Assembly: GCA_030665705.1 (NCBI GenBank)
Contig: DAOUZG010000078.1
Span: 1-7,948, forward strand
Direction: 5' to 3'
Origin: Deltaproteobacteria bacterium
GTDB taxonomy: Bacteria; Myxococcota_A; UBA9160; SZUA-336
DNA: 7,948 nucleotides
The translations under genes and the position numbers were made by a program. Positions 1 through 6,475 of this stretch are shown here, in pieces. The notes beneath the pieces were generated by a model. That model worked only from the letters and a program-made list of their open reading frames with translations. It did no database searches and was not told the DNA's origin. Each line of letters opens with the position of its first letter. The first letter of the stretch is position 1.

Positions 1-302
1 TGGCGAGCCGGGCAATGGCGGAGACCGGTCGGTACGACGCGGTCATAACTCTCGGGGCCGTGATTCGCGGCGCGACCCCCCACTTCGATTACGTGTGCCG
101 GGGGGTCACCGATGGGGTGCGGCAGGTGGCGCTCGAGACGCGGCTGCCCGTGGTGTTCGGGGTCTTGACGACGAACACGGTGGAGGAGGCGCTGGATCGG
201 GCTGCGGCACCCGGCGAGCCGGGAACGAACAAGGGTGCGGAGGCGGCGGAGACGGCGGTCGAGATGACCAACGCGCTGCGCGCCGTCCAGAAGGGCGGAT
301 GA
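1..302 (+). CDS. ribH: 6,7-dimethyl-8-ribityllumazine synthase, 3' part
   Basis: This is the C-terminal part of lumazine synthase, which condenses 5-amino-6-ribitylamino-uracil with 3,4-dihydroxy-2-butanone 4-phosphate in the penultimate step of riboflavin synthesis. The enzyme is cytoplasmic and usually forms pentamers or 60-mers. The reading frame is open from base 3, so the gene begins outside the window; an internal ATG at 15 lies in the middle of the fold and is not the start. Visible family motifs are YDAVITLGAVIRG, then TPHFDYV with the catalytic-type His at 81-83, then PVVFGVLTT, and near the end NKGAEAAETAVEM, which in the family contributes to the phosphate and substrate pocket and the last helix. 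The C-terminus is complete (TGA at 300-302). nusB starts one base after the stop, the widespread ribH-nusB arrangement, so the two are almost certainly co-transcribed. Confidence 0.95.
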   Translation, partial: ASRAMAETGRYDAVITLGAVIRGATPHFDYVCRGVTDGVRQVALETRLPVVFGVLTTNTVEEALDRAAAPGEPGTNKGAEAAETAVEMTNALRAVQKGG

Positions 303-303
303 C

Positions 304-741
304 GTGACTGCGCGGGGACCCCGACGTCAGGCTCGTGAGGCGGCGCTCCAGATCCTGTACGCCGCCGAGGTTTCGCAGAAGCTGGAGCCCGATGTGGTCG
401 AGCAGGTCTACCGGGAGATCATAGACGAGTTCAGCCTGCCGGCGCGGTGCCGGGAGCGGGCCCGGGAGCTGGCGGTCGGGGTGGGGCTCAACCTGAAGCG
501 CATCGACGAGCGGATTTCCGCGGCCAGCACGCGGTGGAAGCTTCACCGCATCGCGTCGGTGGACCGCAGTATCCTCCGGATCGCCACCTACGAACTCTTG
601 TTCGACCCGGAGACCCCGACAGAGGTGATCATCGACGAGGCGCTCGAGATCGCGCGCCGGTTCGCCGGCGACGCGTCCCCCGCCTTTGTAAACGGTGTCC
701 TTGACGTAATCGCGCGCCACCGGGAGACATCCGAGGAGTGA
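304..741 (+). CDS. nusB: Transcription antitermination factor NusB
   Basis: NusB pairs with NusE (ribosomal protein S10), binds boxA RNA and supports antitermination, chiefly of rRNA operons. The 145 residues match the normal family length. Family features are the N-terminal basic helix RRQAREAALQILYA (residues 7-20), which contains the usual RNA-binding Arg residues. They are followed by SVDRSILRIATYELLF (85-100) and a C-terminal EVIIDEALEIARRF (107-120) with AFVNGVLDVIAR (127-138). The start is GTG at 304, one base after the ribH stop; no better start precedes it in frame. The last codon and stop overlap the GTG of the next gene (GTGA at 738-741), so translation of the downstream gene is probably coupled. 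Nothing looks damaged. Confidence 0.96.
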   Translation: MTARGPRRQAREAALQILYAAEVSQKLEPDVVEQVYREIIDEFSLPARCRERARELAVGVGLNLKRIDERISAASTRWKLHRIASVDRSILRIATYELLFDPETPTEVIIDEALEIARRFAGDASPAFVNGVLDVIARHRETSEE

Positions 742-1340
742 AGCGCCTCGATGTGGATCTCTTCGCAGGCCCGGTGCAAAGAGCACCCGGGGACGCCCTG
801 CTGCTGCTGCTCCCCGAGGAGGAACGTCCACTCCGGGGCGATGCCGGGATCGTGGACTGGCGGCTCGCTGGGAAGATCTCGAAGCTGCTGAGTTCGGGGT
901 TCTGCTCCGGGCAGTTCGGGGAGGCGACGCTCATGCCGGCCGACGCGCGCCTGGCGGCGGGTCGGGTCCTCCTGGTCGGGGTGGGTCCGCTCCGCGCTCT
1001 CCACGGTCGAGGCCTCGAGCGGGCGCTTACCCTTGCGGGGGCCAAACTGCTCGGGATGCGGGCCCGAACGGGGGTTCTGGCACTCCCGGAAGGGCTCGAC
1101 CTCGGGGGGGAGGCTGGGGCGCTTCTGGTCGGACTCGGCCGGGCCGTGGCCATCGCGCAGGGCGGCGCCCGGCTGGGAGTGGTCGTGCCCGAGTCGATTC
1201 AGCGGGGCCGGGCGCTCCGGCGAGCCTGGCCCAAGGTCGTCACCGAGCTCCATGCCCTGGGGGTGGATGCCCGTCTCGAGAACCGCGAGTCGCGGGAAGC
1301 GGGGGGCAGGCTGCGGCCCCCGATCGAGGTCGCGCGGTAA
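738..1340 (+). CDS. Free-standing M17 peptidase N-terminal-domain-like protein
   Basis: A 200-residue protein resembling the N-terminal (macro-like) domain of M17 leucyl aminopeptidases. What can be seen: an N-terminal strand LDVDLFAGPV, a hydrophobic run LLLLL (21-25), a segment GDAGIVDWRLAGKISKLL (34-51) of the G-x-DWRL-x-G-x-(I/L)S type, GEATLMPAD (61-69), and RVLLVGVGPL (76-85), the 'vllvGlG' strand of these domains. The rest is Ala/Leu/Arg-rich helix. The catalytic half of M17 enzymes is absent: there is no metal-binding Lys/Asp set and no NTDAEGR-type motif here or in the following 70 bases. A protease function is therefore unlikely; a ligand-binding or regulatory role is inference. The GTG start overlaps the nusB stop, so it is translated as part of the ribH-nusB unit. 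The family call rests on motif memory; an unrelated macrodomain-like fold remains possible. Confidence 0.7.
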   Translation: MKRLDVDLFAGPVQRAPGDALLLLLPEEERPLRGDAGIVDWRLAGKISKLLSSGFCSGQFGEATLMPADARLAAGRVLLVGVGPLRALHGRGLERALTLAGAKLLGMRARTGVLALPEGLDLGGEAGALLVGLGRAVAIAQGGARLGVVVPESIQRGRALRRAWPKVVTELHALGVDARLENRESREAGGRLRPPIEVAR

Positions 1341-1411
1341 GGTCGGTCTCGGCCCCCTCCGATGTAGATAGCGAGTCGGACTACGCAGGAGTTGGAGGGA
1401 GCGTAAGGGTC

Positions 1412-2314
1412 GTGCCGCTCGTCGGTGAGATCGCAGGAATCAGCCTCTCGGAGCTGCTCCAGGTTGCCGCCCTCTCGGGGGAGCGGAGCCTGCTCGAGAT
1501 CCGCTCGGGGGCGACGACTGCCTGGATCGGATTCGAGGCGGGGGCGATCGTTCGGGTGGCGCGTTCCGATCGCGATCCGGCAGGCTCCAAGCCGGCCGGC
1601 GCCACCCGTCCTGCGTCACCCCCAGCGCCGGGATCCGAGGCGGGCGAGAGCGGGGAGGACACGTCCCTCGCCGACGCAGAGGCCGAGCTGCTCGAGCTGG
1701 TCGGCTGGTCAGAGGGGAGGTTCGCGCTGCGCTGCAGCAGCTCGCCGATGGCCTGGCCTGGCCCCCAGGGCCTCGTCCTTCCCGTCCCTCTGCGGCCCGA
1801 GAGCATCGCTCTCGAGGCGGCCCGCCGGGCCGACGAGCAGAGGCGGACAGCCACCCCCGCCGAACCCATCCGTGGGGGCGGGGGTGAGGCGGTTCCGGCC
1901 GCCACGCAGCGCCCCGCCGCGGTGATCATCGTCGACCCGGAGCTGTCGTTGATCGAAGCGCTGAAACAGGGACTCTCCGGATCGGGCCTCCGTATCCACG
2001 TCTTCCCCCGTTCGGAGGAGGCGTGGTTTCGGATTCAGCAGTACCTGAGTCGGGGAGCCGTCCCGGCTCTCATTCTGGGTGCCGAGGTGCGCGACCCGGT
2101 GGAGCCCGGTTACCGCCCCGGGTGGCGCCGCTTCGCGGGCCGACTTCGCCGGATTGCTCCGGGCGCACCCGTTGTGCTCCTCAGCCCCGAGGAGGCTCCC
2201 GCCTCGCCTGCACTCCATGCGGTGGTGCGACGACCCCCGCGACTCCACCGGACATCGGAGCAGATCAGTCAACTCGTGGGGACAATAGAGCGCGTGCTGG
2301 GCCTCGGCGCGTAA
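1412..2314 (+). CDS. DUF4388 (PATAN) protein with C-terminal pseudo-receiver domain
   Basis: A 300-residue cytoplasmic protein with no signal peptide or membrane segment. Residues 3-52 read as the first half of a DUF4388/PATAN domain (GEIAGISLSELLQVAALSGE, then WIGFEAGAIVRVA). Residues about 53-88 are a Pro/Ala/Gly/Ser-rich insertion. The domain resumes at 89-142 with LLELVGWSEGRFAL and ends in SIALEAARRADE, the typical closing helix. After a second linker, residues 169-298 look like a receiver fold: AAVIIVDPELSLIEALKQGL, then PALILGAEV, then APVVLLSPE. The phosphoacceptor Asp expected after PALIL is missing (G223/A224), the acidic pair is reduced to D175, and no KP motif is present (RRPP at 273-276). 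I infer a phosphorylation-independent interaction domain. PATAN proteins elsewhere take part in motility and two-component output. The start is GTG 1412, the only usable in-frame start; GGAGGGA at 1394-1400 is a rather distant Shine-Dalgarno. Confidence 0.8.
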   Translation: MPLVGEIAGISLSELLQVAALSGERSLLEIRSGATTAWIGFEAGAIVRVARSDRDPAGSKPAGATRPASPPAPGSEAGESGEDTSLADAEAELLELVGWSEGRFALRCSSSPMAWPGPQGLVLPVPLRPESIALEAARRADEQRRTATPAEPIRGGGGEAVPAATQRPAAVIIVDPELSLIEALKQGLSGSGLRIHVFPRSEEAWFRIQQYLSRGAVPALILGAEVRDPVEPGYRPGWRRFAGRLRRIAPGAPVVLLSPEEAPASPALHAVVRRPPRLHRTSEQISQLVGTIERVLGLGA

Positions 2315-2360
2315 AGCCGGCCTCGCGAGCGGCCGATAACTTGGCCGACGGGGGTGGATC

Positions 2361-3293
2361 TTGATCGCTCGTTGCCCCGAGTGTCACGCCTGCTACCGCA
2401 TCGCGCGGGACAAGATCGGTTCGCGCGGTGCCCGGCTGCGCTGTACGCGGTGTGGCAGCGTGTTTCGCGTCGTCGCCCCCGCGCAGGAGAACGCATCGCC
2501 TGCCCGAGGATCGGCACCGGAGACCTCGGGGCCCGTGGGGCGCGCGCTCGTCGTGGAGCCCGACGAGTCGGTGGCGAACCGCATCCTCGCCTACCTCGAG
2601 CGGTGGTGCCTCCAGGCAACTCGCATCACCGACGGAGGAGACGCGCTGCTACGCATCTTCCGGTTTCCTCCCGACCTCGTTGTCGTCGGGGGACATCTTC
2701 CCGGAGTTGCGGGGCCCTCCCTCACGGAGATCGTGCGCCGGGTTCCCAGCCTCGGAACTGTGCGGATCGTTCGCGTCACGTCCATCGACGAGCCAGCCGG
2801 CGCCCCCGAGTTCGAGGCCGACGTTACGCTCGAGCCCGGTGACCTGCCCGAAGCTCTGGGAGAAGCGCTCAAGCGGCTAGGAATCGGGAAGGCGCCGGAG
2901 GCCCGCACGAGGCGAGCCGATCCGCGCCCGGCGGTGTGTCCGGAGCCGCAGGCGGAGCGCGCGCCCGAGCGAGCGAGTGTGACGTCCCCGACACCCTCGG
3001 CGAGTGCGGTACCCGCCGCGCCCACGCCCCGGAAAGAAGAGGACGATGGCGATCCCCGCGTGGTCGATGCGAAGCGGCTCGCCCGGATCATCGTCTCCGA
3101 TATCGTCCTTTACAACGAGGAACGGTTCGACCGTGGCGTGCGCACGGGCAACCTTGCCGAGGCCCTCGACAAGGAGCTCCAGGAAGGGCGGCGGCTGTTT
3201 CAAGCGCGCGTCCCCGAAGAGATCCGGCAGCAGCGCGACTTCCTCGTCGAGGAGCTGGATCGCGTGGCCCAAAAGCGTCAGAGCAGCTCGTAG
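2361..3293 (+). CDS. Zinc-ribbon protein with pseudo-receiver and conserved C-terminal module
   Basis: A 310-residue protein, apparently soluble. Residues 1-37 form an MJ0042-type zinc ribbon: CPEC at 5-8, GARLRCTRCGSVFRV at 23-37 with the second Cys pair at 28 and 31. Residues 61-173 have receiver-domain layout: RALVVEPDE, then PPDLVVVGGHLPGVAG, then TVRIVRVTSI, then ADVTLEPGDL. The phosphoacceptor Asp is Gly110 and the conserved Lys is Glu158, so phosphorylation of the usual kind is not expected. Residues 174-232 are a low-complexity Pro/Ala/Arg/Ser linker. Residues 233-305 form a charged, probably helical module (LARIIVSDIVLYNEERF, then LQEGRRLFQARVPEEI) resembling tails I recall from deltaproteobacterial zinc-ribbon proteins; its function is unknown to me. 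The TTG at 2361 is chosen because the zinc ribbon starts at residue 5 and GGGGG lies six bases upstream. The gene follows the DUF4388 gene by 46 bases, and the pair probably works together. Confidence 0.8.
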   Translation: MIARCPECHACYRIARDKIGSRGARLRCTRCGSVFRVVAPAQENASPARGSAPETSGPVGRALVVEPDESVANRILAYLERWCLQATRITDGGDALLRIFRFPPDLVVVGGHLPGVAGPSLTEIVRRVPSLGTVRIVRVTSIDEPAGAPEFEADVTLEPGDLPEALGEALKRLGIGKAPEARTRRADPRPAVCPEPQAERAPERASVTSPTPSASAVPAAPTPRKEEDDGDPRVVDAKRLARIIVSDIVLYNEERFDRGVRTGNLAEALDKELQEGRRLFQARVPEEIRQQRDFLVEELDRVAQKRQSSS

Positions 3294-3321
3294 TGGCTTA
3301 GCCCCTCTTCCGGGCGTGCGC

Positions 3322-3351
3322 TTAGCAGCGTTTTCCTCCCCGCTCTATACT
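3322..3351 (+). promoter_or_regulatory. Putative trkA promoter
   Basis: TATACT at 3346-3351 matches the sigma70 -10 hexamer at five of six positions. TTAGCA at 3322-3327 matches the -35 hexamer at four of six, with an 18-base spacer. The predicted start point, about seven bases past the -10, falls at 3357-3359, directly at the GTG start of trkA (3360). There is no Shine-Dalgarno in front of that GTG, consistent with a leaderless message. This AT-rich patch stands out in the surrounding G+C-rich DNA. Prediction from sequence only. Confidence 0.5.
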
Positions 3352-3359
3352 CCGGGCCC

Positions 3360-4715
3360 GTGAGCATTCTGATCATCGGTGGGGGGGACATCGGCTCGAT
3401 TCTGGCCGAACGTCTCGCCGCTGAAAACAAGGACGTCGTCGTCGTGGAGGCCGGCGAGCAACGGGTTCGCGACCTGCGCGAGCGGATGGACGTCAAGGTG
3501 ATTCAGGGCAGCGGCTCGAGCCCCTCGGTCCTCCGTAACGCGGGCCTCGACGAAGCGGAGATGCTGGTCGCGGTCACCGACTCCGACGAGGTGAATCTCA
3601 TCTCGTGTGTGGTGGCTTCAAAGGAGGGAGTGGTCCCGACGAAGATCGCGCGCGTTCGCGATCCCGATCTGGCTGAGGCGATCTCGCGGATCCTCGGGGA
3701 GGATGAACTCGATCTGAGCATCAACCCCGAAGAAGAGGCGGCGCACGCCGTCATCAAGATCCTTCGGGTTGCGGGGGCCGTCAGCGTGCACGAGTTCGCA
3801 GACGGCAAAGTGCAGGTCGTTGCGTTCTCCCTCGACCAGCCGTGCGAGGCCGAAGGCCTGGTTCTGGCCGAGCTCAAGCGCCAACCCGAGCTCAATGTGA
3901 ACATCGTGGCGATCTCGCGGGGGGGGAAGCTCCTGATCCCGGGTGGGCGCACAACGCTCGAGCGCGGGGACCTGATCTACGCGGCAGGCCGCCCGGAGAA
4001 CCTGAACGCGTTTGCGGCTTTCCTGGGGAAGGGCGGAGCCCAGGCGCGTCGGATCGTCGTGAGCGGTGGAGGGAACGTTGCCTACTACCTGGCCCGCAGG
4101 CTCGAGCCAGAGGAGGTCTCGATCAAGATCATCGAGCCGAACACAGACCGGTGTAAATTCTTGGTGGAGCGACTCAACCGAAGCGTGGTGATCCAGGGGC
4201 ACGGGACCGACCCGGGGCTTCTGGCGGAAGAGAACGTGGGGAACGCCGACGCTTTTCTGGGGCTGACGCGCGACGAAGAGGACAACATTCTGGCCGCATT
4301 GCTCGCCAAGCGGGCCGGGGCCTCGAAGGTCGTCGCGATGGTGAACAAGCTCTCCTACGTCTCGCTCGTCTCTGCAATCGGGGTAGATGCGGTCGTCAGC
4401 CCCAGCCTCGCCGCGGTCTCGACGATCCTCCACTTTATCCGCAAGGGCAAGGTCGTGTCCGTGACGACCGTCGGGGAGGAGGCGGCCGAGGCGCTCGAAG
4501 TCGTCGCGCTCGAGACATCCGAACTCGTCGACAAGCCTCTTCGCGAGATCGACTTCGACGACGCCATTGTGGGAGCCATCGTTCGCGGGGAGGAAGTCAT
4601 CATCCCCGGCGGCGACGACGTGATCGAGGTCGGAGACCACGTGATCATCTTCGCGCTCCGAAGCGCCATCGCGAAGCTGGAGCGACAGATGATGGTCAAA
4701 GTGCAGTACTTCTAG
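3360..4715 (+). CDS. trkA: Trk potassium uptake system NAD-binding subunit TrkA
   Basis: TrkA is the cytoplasmic gating ring of the Trk K+ transporter; it binds NAD(H)/nucleotides and controls the membrane subunit TrkH. The 451 residues have the full double architecture RCK_N-RCK_C-RCK_N-RCK_C. The first Rossmann domain starts at residue 1 (ILIIGGGDIG, G7/G9/G12, with E30 closing the second strand) and carries VTDSDEVNL (72-80). The first RCK_C is about 140-222. The second Rossmann domain is RIVVSGGGNVAYYLA (231-245, acidic E259), followed by LTRDEEDNILAALLAK (302-317). The last RCK_C is about 375-440. In the second glycine motif the final Gly is Ala241, a mild deviation. The GTG start at 3360 leaves no room upstream of the first strand. 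No trkH/trkG lies in the window, so its partner must be encoded elsewhere. An own promoter lies immediately upstream; lptE begins 12 bases after the stop and may be co-transcribed. Confidence 0.95.
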   Translation: MSILIIGGGDIGSILAERLAAENKDVVVVEAGEQRVRDLRERMDVKVIQGSGSSPSVLRNAGLDEAEMLVAVTDSDEVNLISCVVASKEGVVPTKIARVRDPDLAEAISRILGEDELDLSINPEEEAAHAVIKILRVAGAVSVHEFADGKVQVVAFSLDQPCEAEGLVLAELKRQPELNVNIVAISRGGKLLIPGGRTTLERGDLIYAAGRPENLNAFAAFLGKGGAQARRIVVSGGGNVAYYLARRLEPEEVSIKIIEPNTDRCKFLVERLNRSVVIQGHGTDPGLLAEENVGNADAFLGLTRDEEDNILAALLAKRAGASKVVAMVNKLSYVSLVSAIGVDAVVSPSLAAVSTILHFIRKGKVVSVTTVGEEAAEALEVVALETSELVDKPLREIDFDDAIVGAIVRGEEVIIPGGDDVIEVGDHVIIFALRSAIAKLERQMMVKVQYF

Positions 4716-4727
4716 GCGCACGCGTCG

Positions 4728-5237
4728 ATGCGGCGGAGGCGCTGGTTTGCCGTGGTGGGAGGGCTCTGGGCGCTGAGCTGTGGGTACCAGTTCGTCACCG
4801 CCGGGCCGGCACTCGAGTCGATCGAGGTTCGCCCCCTCGAGAACCGTTCGACCGAGCCCGGCCTGGAGCGGATTCTCGCCGAAGCGCTCGTCGAGGAGTT
4901 CAACCGGCGTGGTCGGCTTCGCCCGATCTACGGCGTCGCCCCCGGCCGGCCCAACCTCTCCCTCTCGGGCGTGATCGAGGACGTGGACGTTCGGCCGAGC
5001 GCCTTCTCCCCCAGTGGGCTCGCCCTCGAGTTCGAGATCCTCGTGGAGTTGGCTCTCGACCTCTCGAGCGGAGCCGACGGGAACCGGTTGTGGAAGGGGC
5101 AGCGGATGCAGCTCATCGAGCGGTTCCTGGGCAGCGCGGAGCCCGGTGTTCACTTGAGCAACAAGGAAGAAGCCTTCCAGCGGATCGGCGCGGAGCTAGC
5201 CGGTCGGGTGCACGATGCCCTCCTCCAATCGTTCTGA
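4728..5237 (+). CDS. lptE: LptE-family LPS-assembly outer-membrane lipoprotein
   Basis: LptE plugs the LptD beta-barrel and helps insert lipopolysaccharide into the outer leaflet of the outer membrane. The 169-residue product starts with four Arg, then a short hydrophobic stretch WFAVVGGLWALS and Cys18 followed by GYQF. This is a signal-peptidase-II type leader (ALSC is a slightly atypical lipobox), and CGY after cleavage is common in LptE. The mature part has family-like strands: ALESIEVRPLENRSTEPGLERILAEALVEEF (about 28-58), LSLSGVIEDVDVRPSAF (77-93), LALEFEILVELAL (97-109), then GNRLWKG. The family is poorly conserved, so gene context matters: it overlaps holA, as lptE does or nearly does in many Proteobacteria. 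The ATG at 4728 is 12 bases past trkA; no strong Shine-Dalgarno is seen. A generic LptE-like lipoprotein of other role cannot be excluded. Confidence 0.85.
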   Translation: MRRRRWFAVVGGLWALSCGYQFVTAGPALESIEVRPLENRSTEPGLERILAEALVEEFNRRGRLRPIYGVAPGRPNLSLSGVIEDVDVRPSAFSPSGLALEFEILVELALDLSSGADGNRLWKGQRMQLIERFLGSAEPGVHLSNKEEAFQRIGAELAGRVHDALLQSF

Positions 5238-6204
5238 CGCGATCGAGGACGCACCGGTCGTTCTCTTGGTCGGCGAGGGACAGGCGTTGCGCGATGCGAC
5301 CCTTGCTGAGGTCCGGGAGCGGGTGCTGGGGGAGGGTCCCGCGGACTTCAACGAGGATCGCTTCGACTTCGCCGCCGGCGCCGACGCCGCGGAGGTGCTT
5401 GCCGCGGCGCGGACCGTGCCGGTCCTGGCGCCCCGGCGGCTCGTCCGTGTCCGGGGCCTCGGGGACCGACGGGCCTCTCGCTTTCTCGAGGAGGTCTTGC
5501 CCGACTATCTCGAGGCGCCCGTTGCGACGACCTGCCTGCTCCTAGAGGCGGGCCGCGTCGATCGGCGTCAGCGTTGGGTCAAGCTCGTCGAGGCACGCGG
5601 AGCGGTTCGGAGCTGCGCGCCTCCCTCTCGCCCCGCCGAGCTTCGGGGCTGGATCGAGGGCCGCATCCGCGAGGAGGGGAAGGGGCCCGAGCGCGGCACC
5701 GCAGCAGCGTTGCTGGAGCAGATCGGGGCCGACCCCGATCGGCTCTCGTCCGAAATCCGCAAACTCGTCCTGTACGCGGGGGCGCGGACGAAGGTGACAC
5801 CGGAGGATGTGGCGCGGGTCAGCGGAAGCGACCGTCCCCGCGCGATCTTCGAGCTGACCGATGCCATTGGGAGCCGGGATCGGGTCCGGGCGCTCCGGGT
5901 GCTCCACCGGCTCCTCAGCCAGGGGGAGCCGCCCCTTGCTGTGCTGGCCGGTCTGGCAAACCATCTGCGACGGATGCTTCGGGCGCGAGAGTGCGATCCG
6001 CTGGAGCCCGGGACGGTGCAGCGCACCCTCGGGGTGCATCCCTTTGCGGCCCAGAAACTGGTGGAACAGGTGCGCCGGCTCGACCGGGAGCGGCTCCGGT
6101 TCACACTCGATGCGGTCGCCCGAACGGACCGTGCGCTCAAGGGAGCTGCGCCCCTAAGGCCGGAGCGCGCCATGGAACGGCTGGTTCTTGCGATCAGCCG
6201 GTAA
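5215..6204 (+). CDS. holA: DNA polymerase III delta subunit
   Basis: HolA (delta) is the clamp-loader wrench that opens the beta sliding clamp at replication forks. Its 329 residues are close to the usual 320-345. The N-terminal AAA+-like domain begins with PVVLLVGEGQALRDATLAEVRERV (14-37). It has FDFAAGADAAEVLAAARTVPVLAPRRLVRVRG (50-81), the family segment that ends in the 'rRlvvvr' strand. The middle contains LEQIGADPDRLSSEIRKLVLYAG (167-189), a strong HolA signature, and TPEDVARVSG (195-204). The C-terminal collar domain has IFELTDAIGSRDRVRALRVLHRLLSQGEPPLAVLAGLANHLRRML (211-255). As in the family, there is no Walker A. The ATG lies 23 bases inside lptE in another frame, implying translational coupling. 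It ends 10 bases from the convergent rpsT stop with no visible terminator between them. Confidence 0.95.
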   Translation: MPSSNRSDAIEDAPVVLLVGEGQALRDATLAEVRERVLGEGPADFNEDRFDFAAGADAAEVLAAARTVPVLAPRRLVRVRGLGDRRASRFLEEVLPDYLEAPVATTCLLLEAGRVDRRQRWVKLVEARGAVRSCAPPSRPAELRGWIEGRIREEGKGPERGTAAALLEQIGADPDRLSSEIRKLVLYAGARTKVTPEDVARVSGSDRPRAIFELTDAIGSRDRVRALRVLHRLLSQGEPPLAVLAGLANHLRRMLRARECDPLEPGTVQRTLGVHPFAAQKLVEQVRRLDRERLRFTLDAVARTDRALKGAAPLRPERAMERLVLAISR

Positions 6205-6214
6205 AAGGGTGTCG

Positions 6215-6475
6215 TCAGCTCGGGCGGTGGACGATGCGGTGGAGCCTGGAGATCGTGCGCGAGACGGTCTTGGCGTGAAAGACCCCCTTAGAGCCGGCCT
6301 GTCGGAGCAGGCGCTCGGCCTCCCGGAACTGCTGGACCGCGTCCTCTTTCCCGGCGACCGCGCTCGCCTGGACCCGGCGGACGGCCTTGCGGACGCGGGT
6401 CTTCCAGGCCTTGTTCCGCTCCCTGCGCTTGAGCGACTGTCGGTAGCGCTTCTCTGCCGAACGGTGCTGTGCCAT
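6215..6475 (-). CDS. rpsT: 30S ribosomal protein S20
   Basis: S20 is a primary 16S rRNA-binding protein needed for small-subunit assembly. The 86 residues match the family length. The sequence is very basic: MAQHRSAEKRYRQSLKRRER at the N-terminus, corresponding to the 'sAkKR.rqs.krr.rN' pattern, and KGVFHAKTVSRTISRL near the C-terminus, the typical 'KGvihkn.AaR.kSrL' segment. The frame is open far beyond the ATG into the opposite strand of murJ, but MAQ at 6475 is the genuine start: it fits the family and has GGGAG six bases upstream. The gene is convergent with holA and divergent from murJ, whose in-frame ATG at 6474 overlaps this start codon (shared CATG). It has its own promoter and is thus a separate single-gene transcript. 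In E. coli S20 represses its own translation; that could apply here but is not shown. Confidence 0.96.
   Translation of the reverse strand: MAQHRSAEKRYRQSLKRRERNKAWKTRVRKAVRRVQASAVAGKEDAVQQFREAERLLRQAGSKGVFHAKTVSRTISRLHRIVHRPS

Noticed and set aside
106..1253. Minus-strand open frames opposite ribH, nusB and the M17-N gene
   Set aside because: Compositionally biased shadows of three well-supported plus-strand genes; no motifs.
1341..1411. Possible promoter (TAGATA at 1365-1370) before the DUF4388 gene
   Set aside because: Only a poor -10 match and no convincing -35 at proper spacing. A promoter somewhere in this 71-base gap is plausible but not supported.
1341..1411. Frameshifted remains of an M17 catalytic domain after the M17-N protein
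   Set aside because: No catalytic-domain motif is visible in any frame of the gap, and the next gene is an unrelated DUF4388 protein.
2330..2347. Small dyad CGGCC / GGCCG between the DUF4388 and zinc-ribbon genes
   Set aside because: Five base pairs with an eight-base loop and no T tract; common by chance in G+C-rich DNA.
3319..3334. Possible terminator after the zinc-ribbon gene: CGCT, TAGC loop, AGCG, then TTTT
   Set aside because: A four-base stem is too weak, the T tract is short, and it overlaps the -35 region of the trkA promoter.
3618..5153. Minus-strand open frame of 511 codons opposite trkA and lptE
   Set aside because: It mirrors real genes on the plus strand. Its translation is His/Asp/Arg/Leu/Pro-rich with no recognisable motif, as expected from the G+C-rich third positions of the true frames.
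6205..6214. Shared bidirectional terminator between convergent holA and rpsT
   Set aside because: The gap is only ten bases and no stem-loop with a T tract is visible in or around it.
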